Below are positions 1 to 8,765 of a stretch of DNA of 64,000 nt, in pieces. Position 1 is the stretch's first letter; each line of letters begins with the position of its first letter. The stretch is from NCBI GenBank assembly GCA_035798135.1, contig JAPFBR010000001.1, forward strand, positions 558,001 to 622,000, given 5' to 3'. A program made the position numbers and the translations under genes. The notes under the pieces are model-generated. The model did no database searches. It was not told the DNA's origin and saw only the letters and a list, made by a program, of their open reading frames with translations. This stretch comes from Sediminicola sp035798135. GTDB lineage: Bacteria > Bacteroidota > Bacteroidia > Flavobacteriales > Flavobacteriaceae.

Positions 1-462
1 AATGACCTCGGGATTTCCAATAAATGTGGCCACAATCCCCACCTTTTTCTGGTTTCCTTTGCTCAAATCCCTCAAATACTTTTTTTGGCCCAATATTTCC
101 CCATGGAAAAAGTCATCGAACCCTGCCAAAAGCGCATTCACATCGGCTTTGTTCTGTCCCCTCAATTCACCAATAAAATAAAAGTATTCCTCCGGGGTCA
201 GATACCCAATCAAAAATGTCTCATCAATAAAGGCAGAGGTAAAGGGCTTCCACGCTTCACTCTGGTCAACCCGCACTCCGTGGTTTATTATATGACCTGT
301 TGTGGGTTGTATCAAATCCAATAACATACTGAAAAGCGTCGTTTTACCTGCCCCGTTATTCCCCACCAGACCAAAACTCTGGCCTTTTGGGATTTCCAAT
401 TGTGGTATGTTCAAAACGGTGGCTGAACCGTATATTTTTGTGAGTTGTTGAATTGTTATCAT
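1..462 (-). CDS. ABC transporter ATP-binding protein (partial, C-terminus off the left edge)
   Basis: The frame is open from an ATG at 462 down to base 1, giving 154 codons. The Walker A loop GNNGAGKTT is at about residues 34-42 and the ABC signature appears as LSKGN near residue 141. Walker B and the H-loop lie outside the window. The gene starts 28 bp after the stop of the DUF5687 membrane protein on the same strand, so the two form an exporter operon with the permease first. The substrate cannot be read from the sequence. Flavobacterial DUF5687 proteins are commonly paired with such an ATPase (family knowledge). Confidence 0.9.
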   Translation of the reverse strand, partial: MITIQQLTKIYGSATVLNIPQLEIPKGQSFGLVGNNGAGKTTLFSMLLDLIQPTTGHIINHGVRVDQSEAWKPFTSAFIDETFLIGYLTPEEYFYFIGELRGQNKADVNALLAGFDDFFHGEILGQKKYLRDLSKGNQKKVGIVATFIGNPEVI

Positions 463-490
463 GGTATAATTTTAATTAAAATAAAAATGG

Positions 491-1963
491 TTAGTTGGTT
501 TGTTTGTAGGCCAAAAGGGTTTTGTATTTTTCCTTTTTATAGATGCCTTCTATCATTTTAAAAACTGGGTTTTTAAAGGCGTAACCCAAAACTCCCGCTA
601 AGGCCACAAAAATATAACCTGCAGTTGGATTGATCAAATAATGTCCCAAGGCATAGAATCCCAAGGGCAACAATAATTTGGGCAGGGTCAATAAAAGTGT
701 TTTGGCGTTAAATGCCTGTTTGTCCCCAAAAGCCTTTTTGTTGGAGGTTAGATCGATAGGTGTTTTTATATAAGCGCCTCCCCAAAGAACTAAATAGGAG
801 TTCACCCCGATATTGTAAATGGCCCCTACCAATACTGCGAGATAGGCCTCCCAGCCAAAATACAGATAAAATGACGCAATAACCGTGCTTATAAGGGTAG
901 CAATAACTATAAGGTACCATTTGGAATCCAAATATTCCCTATACTTTATGTTCTGACTCATCATCAGAGGATAATAGGAACTGTCCCAACTGGGAACAAA
1001 CTGCCCAAAACTAAAAAGGAACCCGCCCGAGATAAAAATACCGGCAAAAATCTGCCATACTGGATGTTCATAGGTTTCCACTGCACCGGTAAAAAACAGA
1101 AAACCATAGAAGATAAAGAAAAAGCTCATGATCACCGAGGTCCTGGAGCGTTTGTTGCGCTTAATCAGTTTGATGTCGTTCTTTAAGAACGTACCCAAAT
1201 TTCCGAAGCGGTTCAACCAGGATAAATCCTCGGTCTTGGCTTCTGTCTGTTTAACGGCCAGTCCCGCATCCAAATACATGTGTTTTTTAAAATAGGAATA
1301 GGCAGCCATATACAATCCTATTAAAATAGCCCATGGCACAAGGGCCATCCATGGCAGGTTGTAAAGGGTGTCAAAAAAGGGAGCGGTAAAAACTGTTATA
1401 TCTAACAGATTAAAATATTGGCAGCCTCCCAAAACCGCTAAAACAGCAACTGCAGGATAGAAGACGCTATCCTTATTATTGGCCAAAATATTGATAAAGT
1501 TATTACTGTAGATCAAGGCCAACATACCCAGATGCCATCCAATGACACCTATGGGATTATATCCTTCGATCAAAAGCACAATGGAAAAGGGAATAAAGAA
1601 AAAGGCATGTGCGATATTAAAAAAAGAGACCACGGCCTTTCCCAATGAAAAATTTACCACCTGTTGTTTTTTAAAGGGCAGGTACAACAAAGGTTTTATA
1701 TTGGTAATGGGCATTTTTTGCATCATGTACCTGATAAAAAGATCCATCCCCAAGTAATAAATCAGGTATTTGTTCACTATTACCAAGGGATCCCCTATCT
1801 CGGCTTTTTCAATGATATAAAATACCCCAACGCCTAGAAATAAAAACATGGCTATAAAGTATAGGGCGCCAAAGGCCATGAGTATTTTAAAGGCCACATT
1901 GGTCTTGAAGGAAGCAGACCTGATGAACGATTTCCATTGCAGGTTGATAAAGTGTTTGAACAT
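491..1963 (-). CDS. DUF5687 family ABC-type permease
   Basis: This 490-residue protein is mostly hydrophobic, with roughly a dozen candidate membrane segments and short basic loops. The N-terminal region with a long aromatic first helix and the middle loop rich in Lys/Arg fit the DUF5687 family of Bacteroidota membrane proteins. The ATPase gene follows 28 bp downstream, so it is most likely the membrane half of an ABC exporter. The export substrate is unknown. The ATG at 1963 is the natural start since the first membrane segment begins soon after it. Confidence 0.8.
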   Translation of the reverse strand: MFKHFINLQWKSFIRSASFKTNVAFKILMAFGALYFIAMFLFLGVGVFYIIEKAEIGDPLVIVNKYLIYYLGMDLFIRYMMQKMPITNIKPLLYLPFKKQQVVNFSLGKAVVSFFNIAHAFFFIPFSIVLLIEGYNPIGVIGWHLGMLALIYSNNFINILANNKDSVFYPAVAVLAVLGGCQYFNLLDITVFTAPFFDTLYNLPWMALVPWAILIGLYMAAYSYFKKHMYLDAGLAVKQTEAKTEDLSWLNRFGNLGTFLKNDIKLIKRNKRSRTSVIMSFFFIFYGFLFFTGAVETYEHPVWQIFAGIFISGGFLFSFGQFVPSWDSSYYPLMMSQNIKYREYLDSKWYLIVIATLISTVIASFYLYFGWEAYLAVLVGAIYNIGVNSYLVLWGGAYIKTPIDLTSNKKAFGDKQAFNAKTLLLTLPKLLLPLGFYALGHYLINPTAGYIFVALAGVLGYAFKNPVFKMIEGIYKKEKYKTLLAYKQTN

Positions 1964-2048
1964 AAGGGTTGGTTTGTTATTCTAGGTGGTTAGTATTTTT
2001 AAAGGGTAGATTGTTACAAATTTAGACCAATTTATATTCCGGATACGT

Positions 2049-2171
2049 CTAGGATAGCAGTTTTTCCGATTTTGGAGGAATAACCAATACTACTACATAA
2101 GCCAAAATGATATAACTTACAACAAAGAAGGAGATGCGCAGTAAGAACCATGTATTTAAGAAAAGTCCGTC
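2049..2171 (-). pseudogene. C-terminal fragment of a small membrane protein (PspC-like tail)
   Basis: A 40-residue open stretch ends at a TAG at 2049-2051 and is closed upstream by a TGA at 2172-2174, with no start codon. It reads as one hydrophobic helix flanked by LLRISFF and a tail VIPPKSEK. The pattern of a helix followed by an IPP/IPEK end is seen at the C-terminus of PspC-domain proteins, but the match is short. Reading upstream in another frame gives further hydrophobic residues (2176 onward), so a frameshifted remnant is possible. This is inference only. The rest of the gap 1964-2383 shows only the promoter element listed separately. Confidence 0.3.
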
Positions 2172-2355
2172 TCAATTAATTCCAATACGCAAAAATATAT
2201 GCTCCGAAAAATAGCCTAGGAAGAAATATCCCATTTGATTGAATATCATTTCCCCGAACATCCATTTTCGTTTTTAAGAATTCAGTTTTTTTCGATACTT
2301 CAAACTTGTAAATAAAATTTTTTAGATTCCCATTTCGTATCAACGAGTCTTTGCT

Positions 2356-2363
2356 TAATTTTG
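2356..2363 (+). promoter_or_regulatory. Bacteroidota -7 element (TAATTTTG) upstream of the ferredoxin reductase
   Basis: The octamer matches the TAnnTTTG consensus 20 bp before the ATG at 2384. I found no TTG at the expected spacing for a -33 element, so support is partial. Confidence 0.4.
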
Positions 2364-2383
2364 CAAGAAATATTAACAATGCT

Positions 2384-3433
2384 ATGGCAGATTTTCATAC
2401 CCTCACGGTTCACCATGTAAAACCTCTTACGCCAGATTCCGTTGCGATCACTTTTACTATTCCAAAAGAACTTATCCAGACTTTTTTATTTACGTCGGGT
2501 CAATATATCACCGTTAAGAAAGAGATTAAGGGTAAAGAATTGCGAAGGGCCTATTCCATTAGTTCTTCCCCAACTTGTGGCAATATTACCATTGGGGTAA
2601 AGAAGGTGGACAAAGGCGGTTTTTCTGACTATGCCAATTCTAAAATTTCTGCCGGAGATGTATTGGAGGTAATGCCCCCGGAAGGAAGGTTTGTTTATAA
2701 ACCCACGGATAAGGTGAGAAATGTAGCCGCTTTTGCTGCCGGAAGTGGAATAACCCCGATCATTAGTATTGCCCGCACTGTTTTGGGCAGTAACCCCAAG
2801 AACAAATTTATGTTGGTCTATGGGAACAAATCGTTCAAAGAGACCATGTTTTACACAGAATTGGTAAAACTACAATTGGAATATGCCAATCGGTTTTTTG
2901 TTCATTTTATCTGTAGCCAAGAGCAGGAAGCGGATTCTCTTTTTGGACGAATAGATATCTCAACGATAAATTATGCCCTAAAAAACAAACACAAGAATAT
3001 CATTTTTGATGATTATTACCTTTGTGGTCCGGAAGCCATGATCAACTTGGTTACCGATACTTTAAAAGAAGAAGGTATTTCCGAGGACATGATTCACTTT
3101 GAATTATTTACCTCAACAGAAATAATGGATGAGCTTCCTAAACACATAGAAGGGCAATCCCAAATTACAGTAACCTTGGACGATGAGGAATTTACCTTTT
3201 CCATGGATAAAAAGGGATTGGTCTTGGACGCCGTTCTCAAAGAAAATATTGATGCCCCCTATTCCTGTCAGGGAGGGGTATGCAGTAGTTGCATTGCCAG
3301 GGTGACCGAAGGAAAGGCCGAAATGGCAAAAAATCAAATCTTGACCGATGGAGAGATTGCGGACGGATTAATTTTAACCTGTCAGGCGCATCCTATTACT
3401 CCAACTTTAAAGGTGGATTACGATGATGTATAA
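2384..3433 (+). CDS. PaaE-like ferredoxin reductase with C-terminal 2Fe-2S domain
   Basis: This 349-residue flavin reductase passes electrons between NAD(P)H, FAD and a plant-type 2Fe-2S cluster. Visible parts, in order, are an FAD-binding barrel with the motif RAYSISS near residue 55, an NAD(P)-binding fold with GSGITP near residue 120 and a CGPEAM motif near 214, then a ferredoxin domain with cluster ligands Cys295, Cys300, Cys303 and Cys333. The order FAD-NAD-2Fe2S is that of PaaE (phenylacetyl-CoA oxygenase reductase) and its relatives. No paa oxygenase genes are nearby, so the partner is unknown. An upstream in-frame TTG at 2351 overlaps the promoter element, so I prefer the ATG at 2384. 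Confidence 0.9.
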   Translation: MADFHTLTVHHVKPLTPDSVAITFTIPKELIQTFLFTSGQYITVKKEIKGKELRRAYSISSSPTCGNITIGVKKVDKGGFSDYANSKISAGDVLEVMPPEGRFVYKPTDKVRNVAAFAAGSGITPIISIARTVLGSNPKNKFMLVYGNKSFKETMFYTELVKLQLEYANRFFVHFICSQEQEADSLFGRIDISTINYALKNKHKNIIFDDYYLCGPEAMINLVTDTLKEEGISEDMIHFELFTSTEIMDELPKHIEGQSQITVTLDDEEFTFSMDKKGLVLDAVLKENIDAPYSCQGGVCSSCIARVTEGKAEMAKNQILTDGEIADGLILTCQAHPITPTLKVDYDDV

Positions 3434-3451
3434 TCATTAAACAAAAATATA

Positions 3452-3492
3452 ATAACCAAAAACACCACTTTCCCAGTGGTGTTTTTGGTTAT
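3452..3492. terminator. Bidirectional hairpin terminator
   Basis: A perfect 18-bp stem (3452-3469 with 3475-3492) encloses a 5-base loop. A-rich and T-rich arms give U tracts in both directions. It sits between two convergent genes and includes the stop codon of the patatin gene. Confidence 0.9.
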
Positions 3493-4283
3493 AGGACCTT
3501 CGCTTTTCCAACCATATCATCTAATTTCCGTATAGCATGTTCATAGCCCACGGAATACGCTTTTTCTATTCCCTTTTTATCTAAAATACCAATCAGTTCC
3601 AGTTCCTTGGGCTCAAACACCAGATCACATTTTTGAACCTTTTCCCTATTGATGGCATAGATCATTAAGGCCGTGGTTCTATTAGCGAGCTGAAAAGAAG
3701 TGCTGATAGCACTCCTTTCAATTTCCCTTATACTGGAAACATTGCTTCCAATAATAAAATCGGAAGTATCGGCAATTTCACTGTACGGAAAATTATTCAT
3801 AATGCCCCCATCTGCATATAGATTGCCATTTATGGATACCGGACTAAAAAGCGGGGGTAATGCTGCAGAAGCAAGTAGAGGCCTAATCAATTCGCCCTCA
3901 GAAAACACCTTTTGATCTCCTATTTGAAGATCAGTAGCCACCACATAAAGTTTCCGCTTCAACATGGAGAATGAATCTTCGGGAAAAAAATCTTTAAATA
4001 AATCAAAATATCGCTCGGTATCCAAAAGACCCGGTTTTAGAATGGTCATAAAATTATAGCGGAACAAGGGAGTTTCCTTAAAAAAATGGAGCATGTCCGA
4101 CACAGAGTTCCCATTGGCATAGAGCGCTCCAATCAAGGCTCCCACACTTGTGCCTGAAATTACATTGGCACTAATCCCATATTCGTCTAAGGCCTTGAGC
4201 ATCCCAATATGGGCCATGCCCTTCACCCCTCCGCCCGATAACACCAATCCTATTGATTTCGACTTTATTTCTGATAATTCCAT
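3489..4283 (-). CDS. Patatin-like phospholipase
   Basis: This 264-residue protein has the patatin fold signatures: an oxyanion glycine loop GGGVKG at residues 17-22, the nucleophile elbow GTSVG with Ser46, and the DGG motif with Asp158 completing the Ser-Asp dyad. It probably hydrolyses acyl esters of phospholipids. No signal peptide is visible, so it is likely cytoplasmic or peripheral to the membrane, similar in size to the RssA-like patatins. It is a single gene, transcribed toward a shared terminator. The ATG at 4283 gives the normal family N-terminus. Confidence 0.9.
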   Translation of the reverse strand: MELSEIKSKSIGLVLSGGGVKGMAHIGMLKALDEYGISANVISGTSVGALIGALYANGNSVSDMLHFFKETPLFRYNFMTILKPGLLDTERYFDLFKDFFPEDSFSMLKRKLYVVATDLQIGDQKVFSEGELIRPLLASAALPPLFSPVSINGNLYADGGIMNNFPYSEIADTSDFIIGSNVSSIREIERSAISTSFQLANRTTALMIYAINREKVQKCDLVFEPKELELIGILDKKGIEKAYSVGYEHAIRKLDDMVGKAKVL

Positions 4284-4521
4284 TTATGGTACTGACATTA
4301 TTAAATAACAACTGAATTCAAATCCAATGATAAAAACGCTTTATAATATCCCTTAAAATTACCAATTTAAGGGCTAGGAAGCACTGATTTAAGTTTGTAA
4401 AATAATAGAAACAACATACCGCTTGGTCTGTAGGTCAATACAGAAGGTGTCACCTTATTTGAATTTGAACACTTCAACGGTTAAAACAGTACGAGCATCA
4501 CCTACTTTTGCTGAGCGCTGT

Positions 4522-4733
4522 TTAAAATGTGGTCACAAAACCGACCAAGGGGTTGGTTTTTAGTTTTAGGGAATAATCCGCCAAACTCTTAAATTTCTTG
4601 TGTCGATCTTCCACTTGGTCAACCAGAAAGTTAGAAAACCTGTTCGCGAATCCGTTAAACAGGTCTTTAATAATCCCATTTTCTATGGGGTGCATGGTCA
4701 TTAGACCTTCCCAAACAATTGTGACCTTAAACT
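4522..4733 (-). pseudogene. Coding-like remnant downstream of the MDR oxidoreductase
   Basis: On the minus strand an open frame runs from just after a TGA overlapping the oxidoreductase 3' end down to a TAA at 4522-4524. It would read about 70 residues, including VTIVWEGLM and FANRFSNFLVDQVEDRHKKF. An internal ATG at 4701 allows a 59-residue product. The amphipathic helix at the end and the beta-like start resemble the tail of SRPBCC/START-type proteins, but I am not sure. With no clear start or ribosome site it may be the tail of a lost gene. The remainder of the gap 4284-4726 shows nothing I can name. Confidence 0.35.
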
Positions 4734-5722
4734 TTCACAATCATCTTTCCTTTGTTCTTTCCTTCAAAAAGATCGATAAACGCTTGTGGGGTAGTTTCAA
4801 AACCTTCCACAATAGTCTCCTTATAGGTTAACTTGCCTTCGCCTAACCATTGCCCCAATTGCTTCATAGCTTCTGGATACTGATCAACGAAGTCAAAAAT
4901 GATGAACCCTTGCATAAGGGCGCTATTTCGTATCAAAAAAGGCTGTACACTTACACTCTTTGGCAATTCGGTCTCATTATAGACGGATATGGCGCCACAA
5001 ATAACGAGTCTTGCTTTTTTATTGATGTTAAAAAATACTGCATCTGAAATATCACCCCCAACATTGTCAAAATAAACATCAACCCCATTTGGACAGGTAT
5101 CGGCAATGGCCTTTACCATATTGTCCGTGGTGTTGTAATTGATTGCATCGTCAAACCCCAATTCGGATTTTAGCAAGGCCACCTTTTCATCGCTGCCCGC
5201 AATCCCGACCACCCTCAATCCAAGGATTTTTCCTATTTGACCCACCACACTTCCAACGGCCCCGGCAGCGCCGGAAACCAGTAATGTTTCACCTTTTTTA
5301 GGTTTCCCGATTTCAGTAAGTCCCAAATAGGCGGTAAGACCTGTCATCCCCAATATTCCCAAATAAGCGGATAATGGGGCTTTTTTTTGGTCTACTTGCA
5401 TTAAGCCCTCTCCCGTGGAAACTTGTTGTTCCTTCCATGGCAAATTCCCAGTTACAAAATCGCCCTTTTCAAATTTGCTGTTTTTAGTCTCCAAAACTTC
5501 AGCAACAATGCCGGAAACAATAGGTTGCTGTAGTTCAAAAGGAGCAATATAGGATTTAGCATCCCTCATCCGACCCCTTAAATAGGGGTCTACCGAAATA
5601 TAATTGGTCTTTAATAGAATTTCCCCCGATTTAATTTCAGGAGTTGTTTCATTTATAACTTTAAAGTCGGACATTTTTGGCATACCATCAGGTCTGTTAT
5701 CCAGTAAAATTGTCTTGCTCAT
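4727..5722 (-). CDS. NADP-dependent MDR-family oxidoreductase (CurA-like)
   Basis: This 331-residue protein belongs to the medium-chain dehydrogenase/reductase family without structural zinc. It shows the N-terminal substrate domain with DPYLRGRM near residue 48, the Rossmann motif GAAGAVGSVVG near residue 152 and the FDNVGG motif near 220. These are hallmarks of leukotriene B4 12-hydroxydehydrogenase / curcumin reductase type enzymes that reduce activated double bonds with NADPH. It stands alone. The start at 5722 is supported by the typical N-terminus leading into the first beta strand. Confidence 0.9.
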   Translation of the reverse strand: MSKTILLDNRPDGMPKMSDFKVINETTPEIKSGEILLKTNYISVDPYLRGRMRDAKSYIAPFELQQPIVSGIVAEVLETKNSKFEKGDFVTGNLPWKEQQVSTGEGLMQVDQKKAPLSAYLGILGMTGLTAYLGLTEIGKPKKGETLLVSGAAGAVGSVVGQIGKILGLRVVGIAGSDEKVALLKSELGFDDAINYNTTDNMVKAIADTCPNGVDVYFDNVGGDISDAVFFNINKKARLVICGAISVYNETELPKSVSVQPFLIRNSALMQGFIIFDFVDQYPEAMKQLGQWLGEGKLTYKETIVEGFETTPQAFIDLFEGKNKGKMIVKV

Positions 5723-6165
5723 AATTTTATTCTTTGTGATGATTATTAATTGTTCTTTCTGCCTATTTCAACTTGTATCGTATCTCTACCCTTTTTGAAA
5801 ATTACAGGAGTACTAAGATACTCACAAAATGGCCTTTCATTCTGATTGAAGCGGCTTTAACAAAATTATATAACTCTTATTCTCTTTTTTAACCTTTAAG
5901 CTTAGCATGTTTCTTTTATTCATTGTTATAAAAATCACAATATGTTAAATATTTTTAGAAATTGTAATTTAAAAGTTGGGGCTTCGACCAAACGGTGAAC
6001 GCCTTTTTAACGTAGGTAGACCAAAGTATTTGTATTCATGCCTCAAAAATCCCACTTGACTACATCAGAAAGTATTAAACTCCTTAAATTTGAACTAGCC
6101 TAGGGCGATGTCATCATTACCGGGCATAGTAGGTATCCTTTCCACCAAAAAATGGAAGAACGCTT
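5723..6165. other. Intergenic region upstream of the arsenosugar-linked operon
   Basis: No convincing gene was found in these 443 bases. A TAAATTTG element at 6085-6092 fits the -7 consensus and has a TTG at 6056-6058, but the 26-base spacing is longer than usual. It may drive the operon starting at 6166. Confidence 0.4.
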
Positions 6166-6396
6166 ATGGAGGAAACAAATGGGGAAATTGAGAATTCCCA
6201 TCAGTATTTTGAATATGATCTTAAAACCGCCAATCAACAAGTGATAAAAATCCAATTGCCCGAAGCCTATGCCTTTACGCTCTTAACCGGCTTTTGGGAC
6301 AATATGGAGATTCTTCCCTTGGTCGAAAGACAATTGAAGGGAATTGCATATAATTTTGGTGCCTTAAAGGACCAAACAGGACATACAGTAACTTAA
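6166..6396 (+). CDS. Small protein of unknown function, first gene of the arsS operon
   Basis: I do not recognise this 76-residue protein. It is acidic to neutral, has no membrane segment or cysteine, and looks like a short alpha/beta domain. Its codon use resembles the neighbours. It ends 11 bp before the AhpD-like gene, on the same strand, so it is probably translated with it. The start codon ATG at 6166 is preceded by a weak purine stretch; another ATG at 6152 lies in a different frame. Its place suggests a role linked to arsenic metabolism, but nothing in the sequence shows it. Confidence 0.6.
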   Translation: MEETNGEIENSHQYFEYDLKTANQQVIKIQLPEAYAFTLLTGFWDNMEILPLVERQLKGIAYNFGALKDQTGHTVT

Positions 6397-6407
6397 AAAA
6401 CAGAAAA

Positions 6408-6743
6408 ATGGCAGATTCATATTACGATCCAGCAGATTTACGAAAGTTCGGGAAGATCACCGATTGGAGTGAAGAATTGGGAACTAAATTCTTCGACTAT
6501 TACGGAAAGGTATTCGAAGAGGGAGCCTTGACGGCCCGAGAAAAGTCGCTCATCGCATTGGCCGTCTCACACGTGGTAAAGTGTCCCTATTGCATAGATT
6601 CCTATACCAAGGATGGACTGCAGAAGGGGATAACCAAGGAAGAAATGATGGAGGCGGTCCATGTAGGGGCGGCTATTGAAAGTGGCGCAACCCTGGTACA
6701 TGGTGTACAAATGATGAAGAAGTACGACAAACTATCCATGTAA
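6408..6743 (+). CDS. Arsenosugar biosynthesis-associated AhpD/carboxymuconolactone decarboxylase-like protein
   Basis: This 111-residue protein carries the CxxC pair CPYC at residues 59-62, inside the helix pattern of the AhpD / CMD alkylhydroperoxidase fold, and it has the downstream EAVHVGAAI segment. In this family the two cysteines form a redox centre. A gene of this type is commonly placed directly before arsS in bacteria that make arsenosugars, which is the arrangement here. Its exact reaction in that pathway is not established. A purine-rich stretch precedes the ATG. Confidence 0.85.
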   Translation: MADSYYDPADLRKFGKITDWSEELGTKFFDYYGKVFEEGALTAREKSLIALAVSHVVKCPYCIDSYTKDGLQKGITKEEMMEAVHVGAAIESGATLVHGVQMMKKYDKLSM

Positions 6744-6850
6744 ATTACAGTTTTGCAATTGCAGTATCATGGAAGTTACAAAAGGAAGAAAAACTCTTCT
6801 TTCTGTAATCTTTTCAAGGTTCTGCGTACTAAATATTGAATTCAATAAAA

Positions 6851-7906
6851 ATGGCTACAAAATCTTTAAAAGCAAGACATGATGATCTTGTGATTGATAA
6901 CAAACAATTGGAAATCCTGAATGGTGGAATCTTTGAAGATGGGGAACTCCCCTATTTTAAAGATAAAATCGCCCAGACAGGTCATTTCCCCCTTCGCCCC
7001 AAGAAATTGGAAATTCTACAGATCAATGTGGGCTATATGTGCAACCAAGTCTGTGAGCACTGCCATGTGGATGCCGGACCGGATCGGAAGGAGATCATGA
7101 CCCGTGATACCATGCAACAATGTCTCGAGGTCATCCGCAACACGGGAGCCCATACCTTGGACCTTACAGGAGGTGCCCCCGAGATGAACCCTGATTTTAG
7201 ATGGTTTGTAGAGGAAGCTTCCAAAGCGGGAATCCAAGATTTTATTGTTCGGTCCAACCTCACAATCATCAGGGCCAATAAAAAATATTACGACCTTCCT
7301 GAATTTTTTAAAAAACACAACGTTCATGTAATTTCATCCATGCCCCATTATACAAGGGGTAAAACGGACAAGCAACGTGGGGATGGTGTCTTCGATAAAT
7401 CCATTAAGGCCTTGCAAGAATTAAACGCCCTAGGGTATGGAATGCCCGATAGTAATCTGCGATTGGATTTGGTATACAACCCATCCGGTGCCTATCTGCC
7501 CGGAGATCAGGCGGCAATGGAGCGCGATTTCAAAAAAGCGTTAAAAGAAGATTTTGACATTGAATTCCATAATCTCTTTACTATTACCAATTTGCCCATT
7601 GCCCGCTTTTTGGATTATTTGATAGCTTCGGAAAACTATGAAGATTATATGTATTCCCTCGTGGAGGCCTATAATCCATCCGCAGTTGCCAATGTAATGT
7701 GTACCAACACCATTTCCATAAGTTGGAATGGTTGGTTATATGATTGTGATTTTAACCAGATGCTGGACCTTAAAGTAGCCAGTAAGGTGAAACATATAAA
7801 GGACTACAATGAAGATGTCCTTAACGATAGAAACATTATTGTATCACAACATTGCTATGGCTGTACGGCAGGTGCAGGGAGCAGTTGTCAGGGTTCCGTA
7901 ACTTAA
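6851..7906 (+). CDS. arsS: Arsenosugar biosynthesis radical SAM protein ArsS
   Basis: This 351-residue radical S-adenosylmethionine enzyme has the CxxxCxxC cluster motif at Cys64, Cys68 and Cys71 and a C-terminal DUF3641-type region with additional cysteines (CTNT near residue 279, YDCDF, and HCYGCTAGAGSSC near the end) that probably bind a second iron-sulfur cluster. ArsS proteins join a 5'-deoxyadenosyl group to methylated arsenic on the way to arsenosugars. I do not see arsM or the arsenosugar glycosyltransferase in the window, so the rest of the pathway must be elsewhere if it is complete. A TTG at 6836 is in frame, but the ATG at 6851 after an A-rich stretch is better. Confidence 0.93.
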   Translation: MATKSLKARHDDLVIDNKQLEILNGGIFEDGELPYFKDKIAQTGHFPLRPKKLEILQINVGYMCNQVCEHCHVDAGPDRKEIMTRDTMQQCLEVIRNTGAHTLDLTGGAPEMNPDFRWFVEEASKAGIQDFIVRSNLTIIRANKKYYDLPEFFKKHNVHVISSMPHYTRGKTDKQRGDGVFDKSIKALQELNALGYGMPDSNLRLDLVYNPSGAYLPGDQAAMERDFKKALKEDFDIEFHNLFTITNLPIARFLDYLIASENYEDYMYSLVEAYNPSAVANVMCTNTISISWNGWLYDCDFNQMLDLKVASKVKHIKDYNEDVLNDRNIIVSQHCYGCTAGAGSSCQGSVT

Positions 7907-7961
7907 ATCACACCCTTTTTTATTGGTAAATTAAAGTGTAAATACATTTTATCCGAGATTA

Positions 7962-7994
7962 AAACCGACCAATTACCAACTGATTGGTCGGTTT
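7962..7994 (+). terminator. Rho-independent terminator after arsS
   Basis: A 12-bp perfect stem (7962-7973 with 7983-7994) with a 9-base loop follows the arsS stop by about 55 bp, and a T/A-rich tail comes after it. Confidence 0.8.
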
Positions 7995-8038
7995 ATTTAT
8001 TAAAATCAGGTCCTTTTAGTAGAAAATTGCCAGTATAA

Positions 8039-8049
8039 CGATTTAATCG
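8039..8049. promoter_or_regulatory. Short palindrome, possible operator of the TetR gene
   Basis: Two 5-base arms (CGATT / AATCG) around one central base lie about 95 bp upstream of the regulator start. TetR proteins often bind palindromes near their own gene, but this one is short and unsupported otherwise. Confidence 0.2.
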
Positions 8050-8141
8050 TGCGATACGTCTTTTAATATTTACCAAATCCTATATCTGACTGTTCTTTGT
8101 TAAAGACTCTCGGGTCTGTTTTACCCCAAAACCCAAATCTT

Positions 8142-8756
8142 ATGGAAAGTAACCTAAAACGCATGGCTACCATGCAACGTATGCAGAGTACTGGACTTGA
8201 ATTGTTTTACCAACAAGGATATTACAACACAAGTATAGATGACATCTTAAAGAAGCTGTCCCTTTCTAAAGGTGCTTTTTATTACCACTTTCAATCCAAA
8301 GAAGATTTCTTGATAAGCATCATACAGAACCTTTTGTTCCAAAAAGTATACAGTATGCTTGTGGAGCCCATTGAAGGTCAGGAAGACCCTTTAACAGTTA
8401 TTTCCAAATCCATAGAGGATGCCCTTGAAACGGCAGAGCATAATGCTCTGGATTTCGGATTTGTATTGAGCAACTTTATCACTGAATTTAATGGCAAGAA
8501 TCCTCAAATCATGAAATATCTTATGGATATTATAAAAGTGTGGGAGGTTAACCTGATTACGACCTTACAAAAGGGAAAAACAGATGGATATGTAGACAGA
8601 CATGCAGATAGTGAGGCCGTGGCCACCTATGTGATCTCATCATATATTGGGATACGAACCTTAATGGTGGAAGGCAATCCAAGAATGTTACGCTATAAGT
8701 ACATCCAACAATTAAAAAACTACTTTAAGTTGATTGCTCAAAAAGCTATTGCCTAA
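8142..8756 (+). CDS. TetR/AcrR family transcriptional regulator
   Basis: This protein of 204 residues has a typical N-terminal helix-turn-helix, with the recognition region LSLSKGAFYYHFQSKEDF at about residues 40-57, followed by an all-helical ligand-binding domain. A longer frame begins at a TTG at 8099 side, but the ATG at 8142 gives a normal family length. It sits after the arsS terminator and is convergent with the GT9 gene, leaving only 9 bp between stops. Its ligand and targets are unknown. A role in regulating the arsenic genes is possible by position but not supported by any shared operator that I can see. Confidence 0.88.
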   Translation: MESNLKRMATMQRMQSTGLELFYQQGYYNTSIDDILKKLSLSKGAFYYHFQSKEDFLISIIQNLLFQKVYSMLVEPIEGQEDPLTVISKSIEDALETAEHNALDFGFVLSNFITEFNGKNPQIMKYLMDIIKVWEVNLITTLQKGKTDGYVDRHADSEAVATYVISSYIGIRTLMVEGNPRMLRYKYIQQLKNYFKLIAQKAIA

Positions 8757-8765
8757 GGAAGAAAA

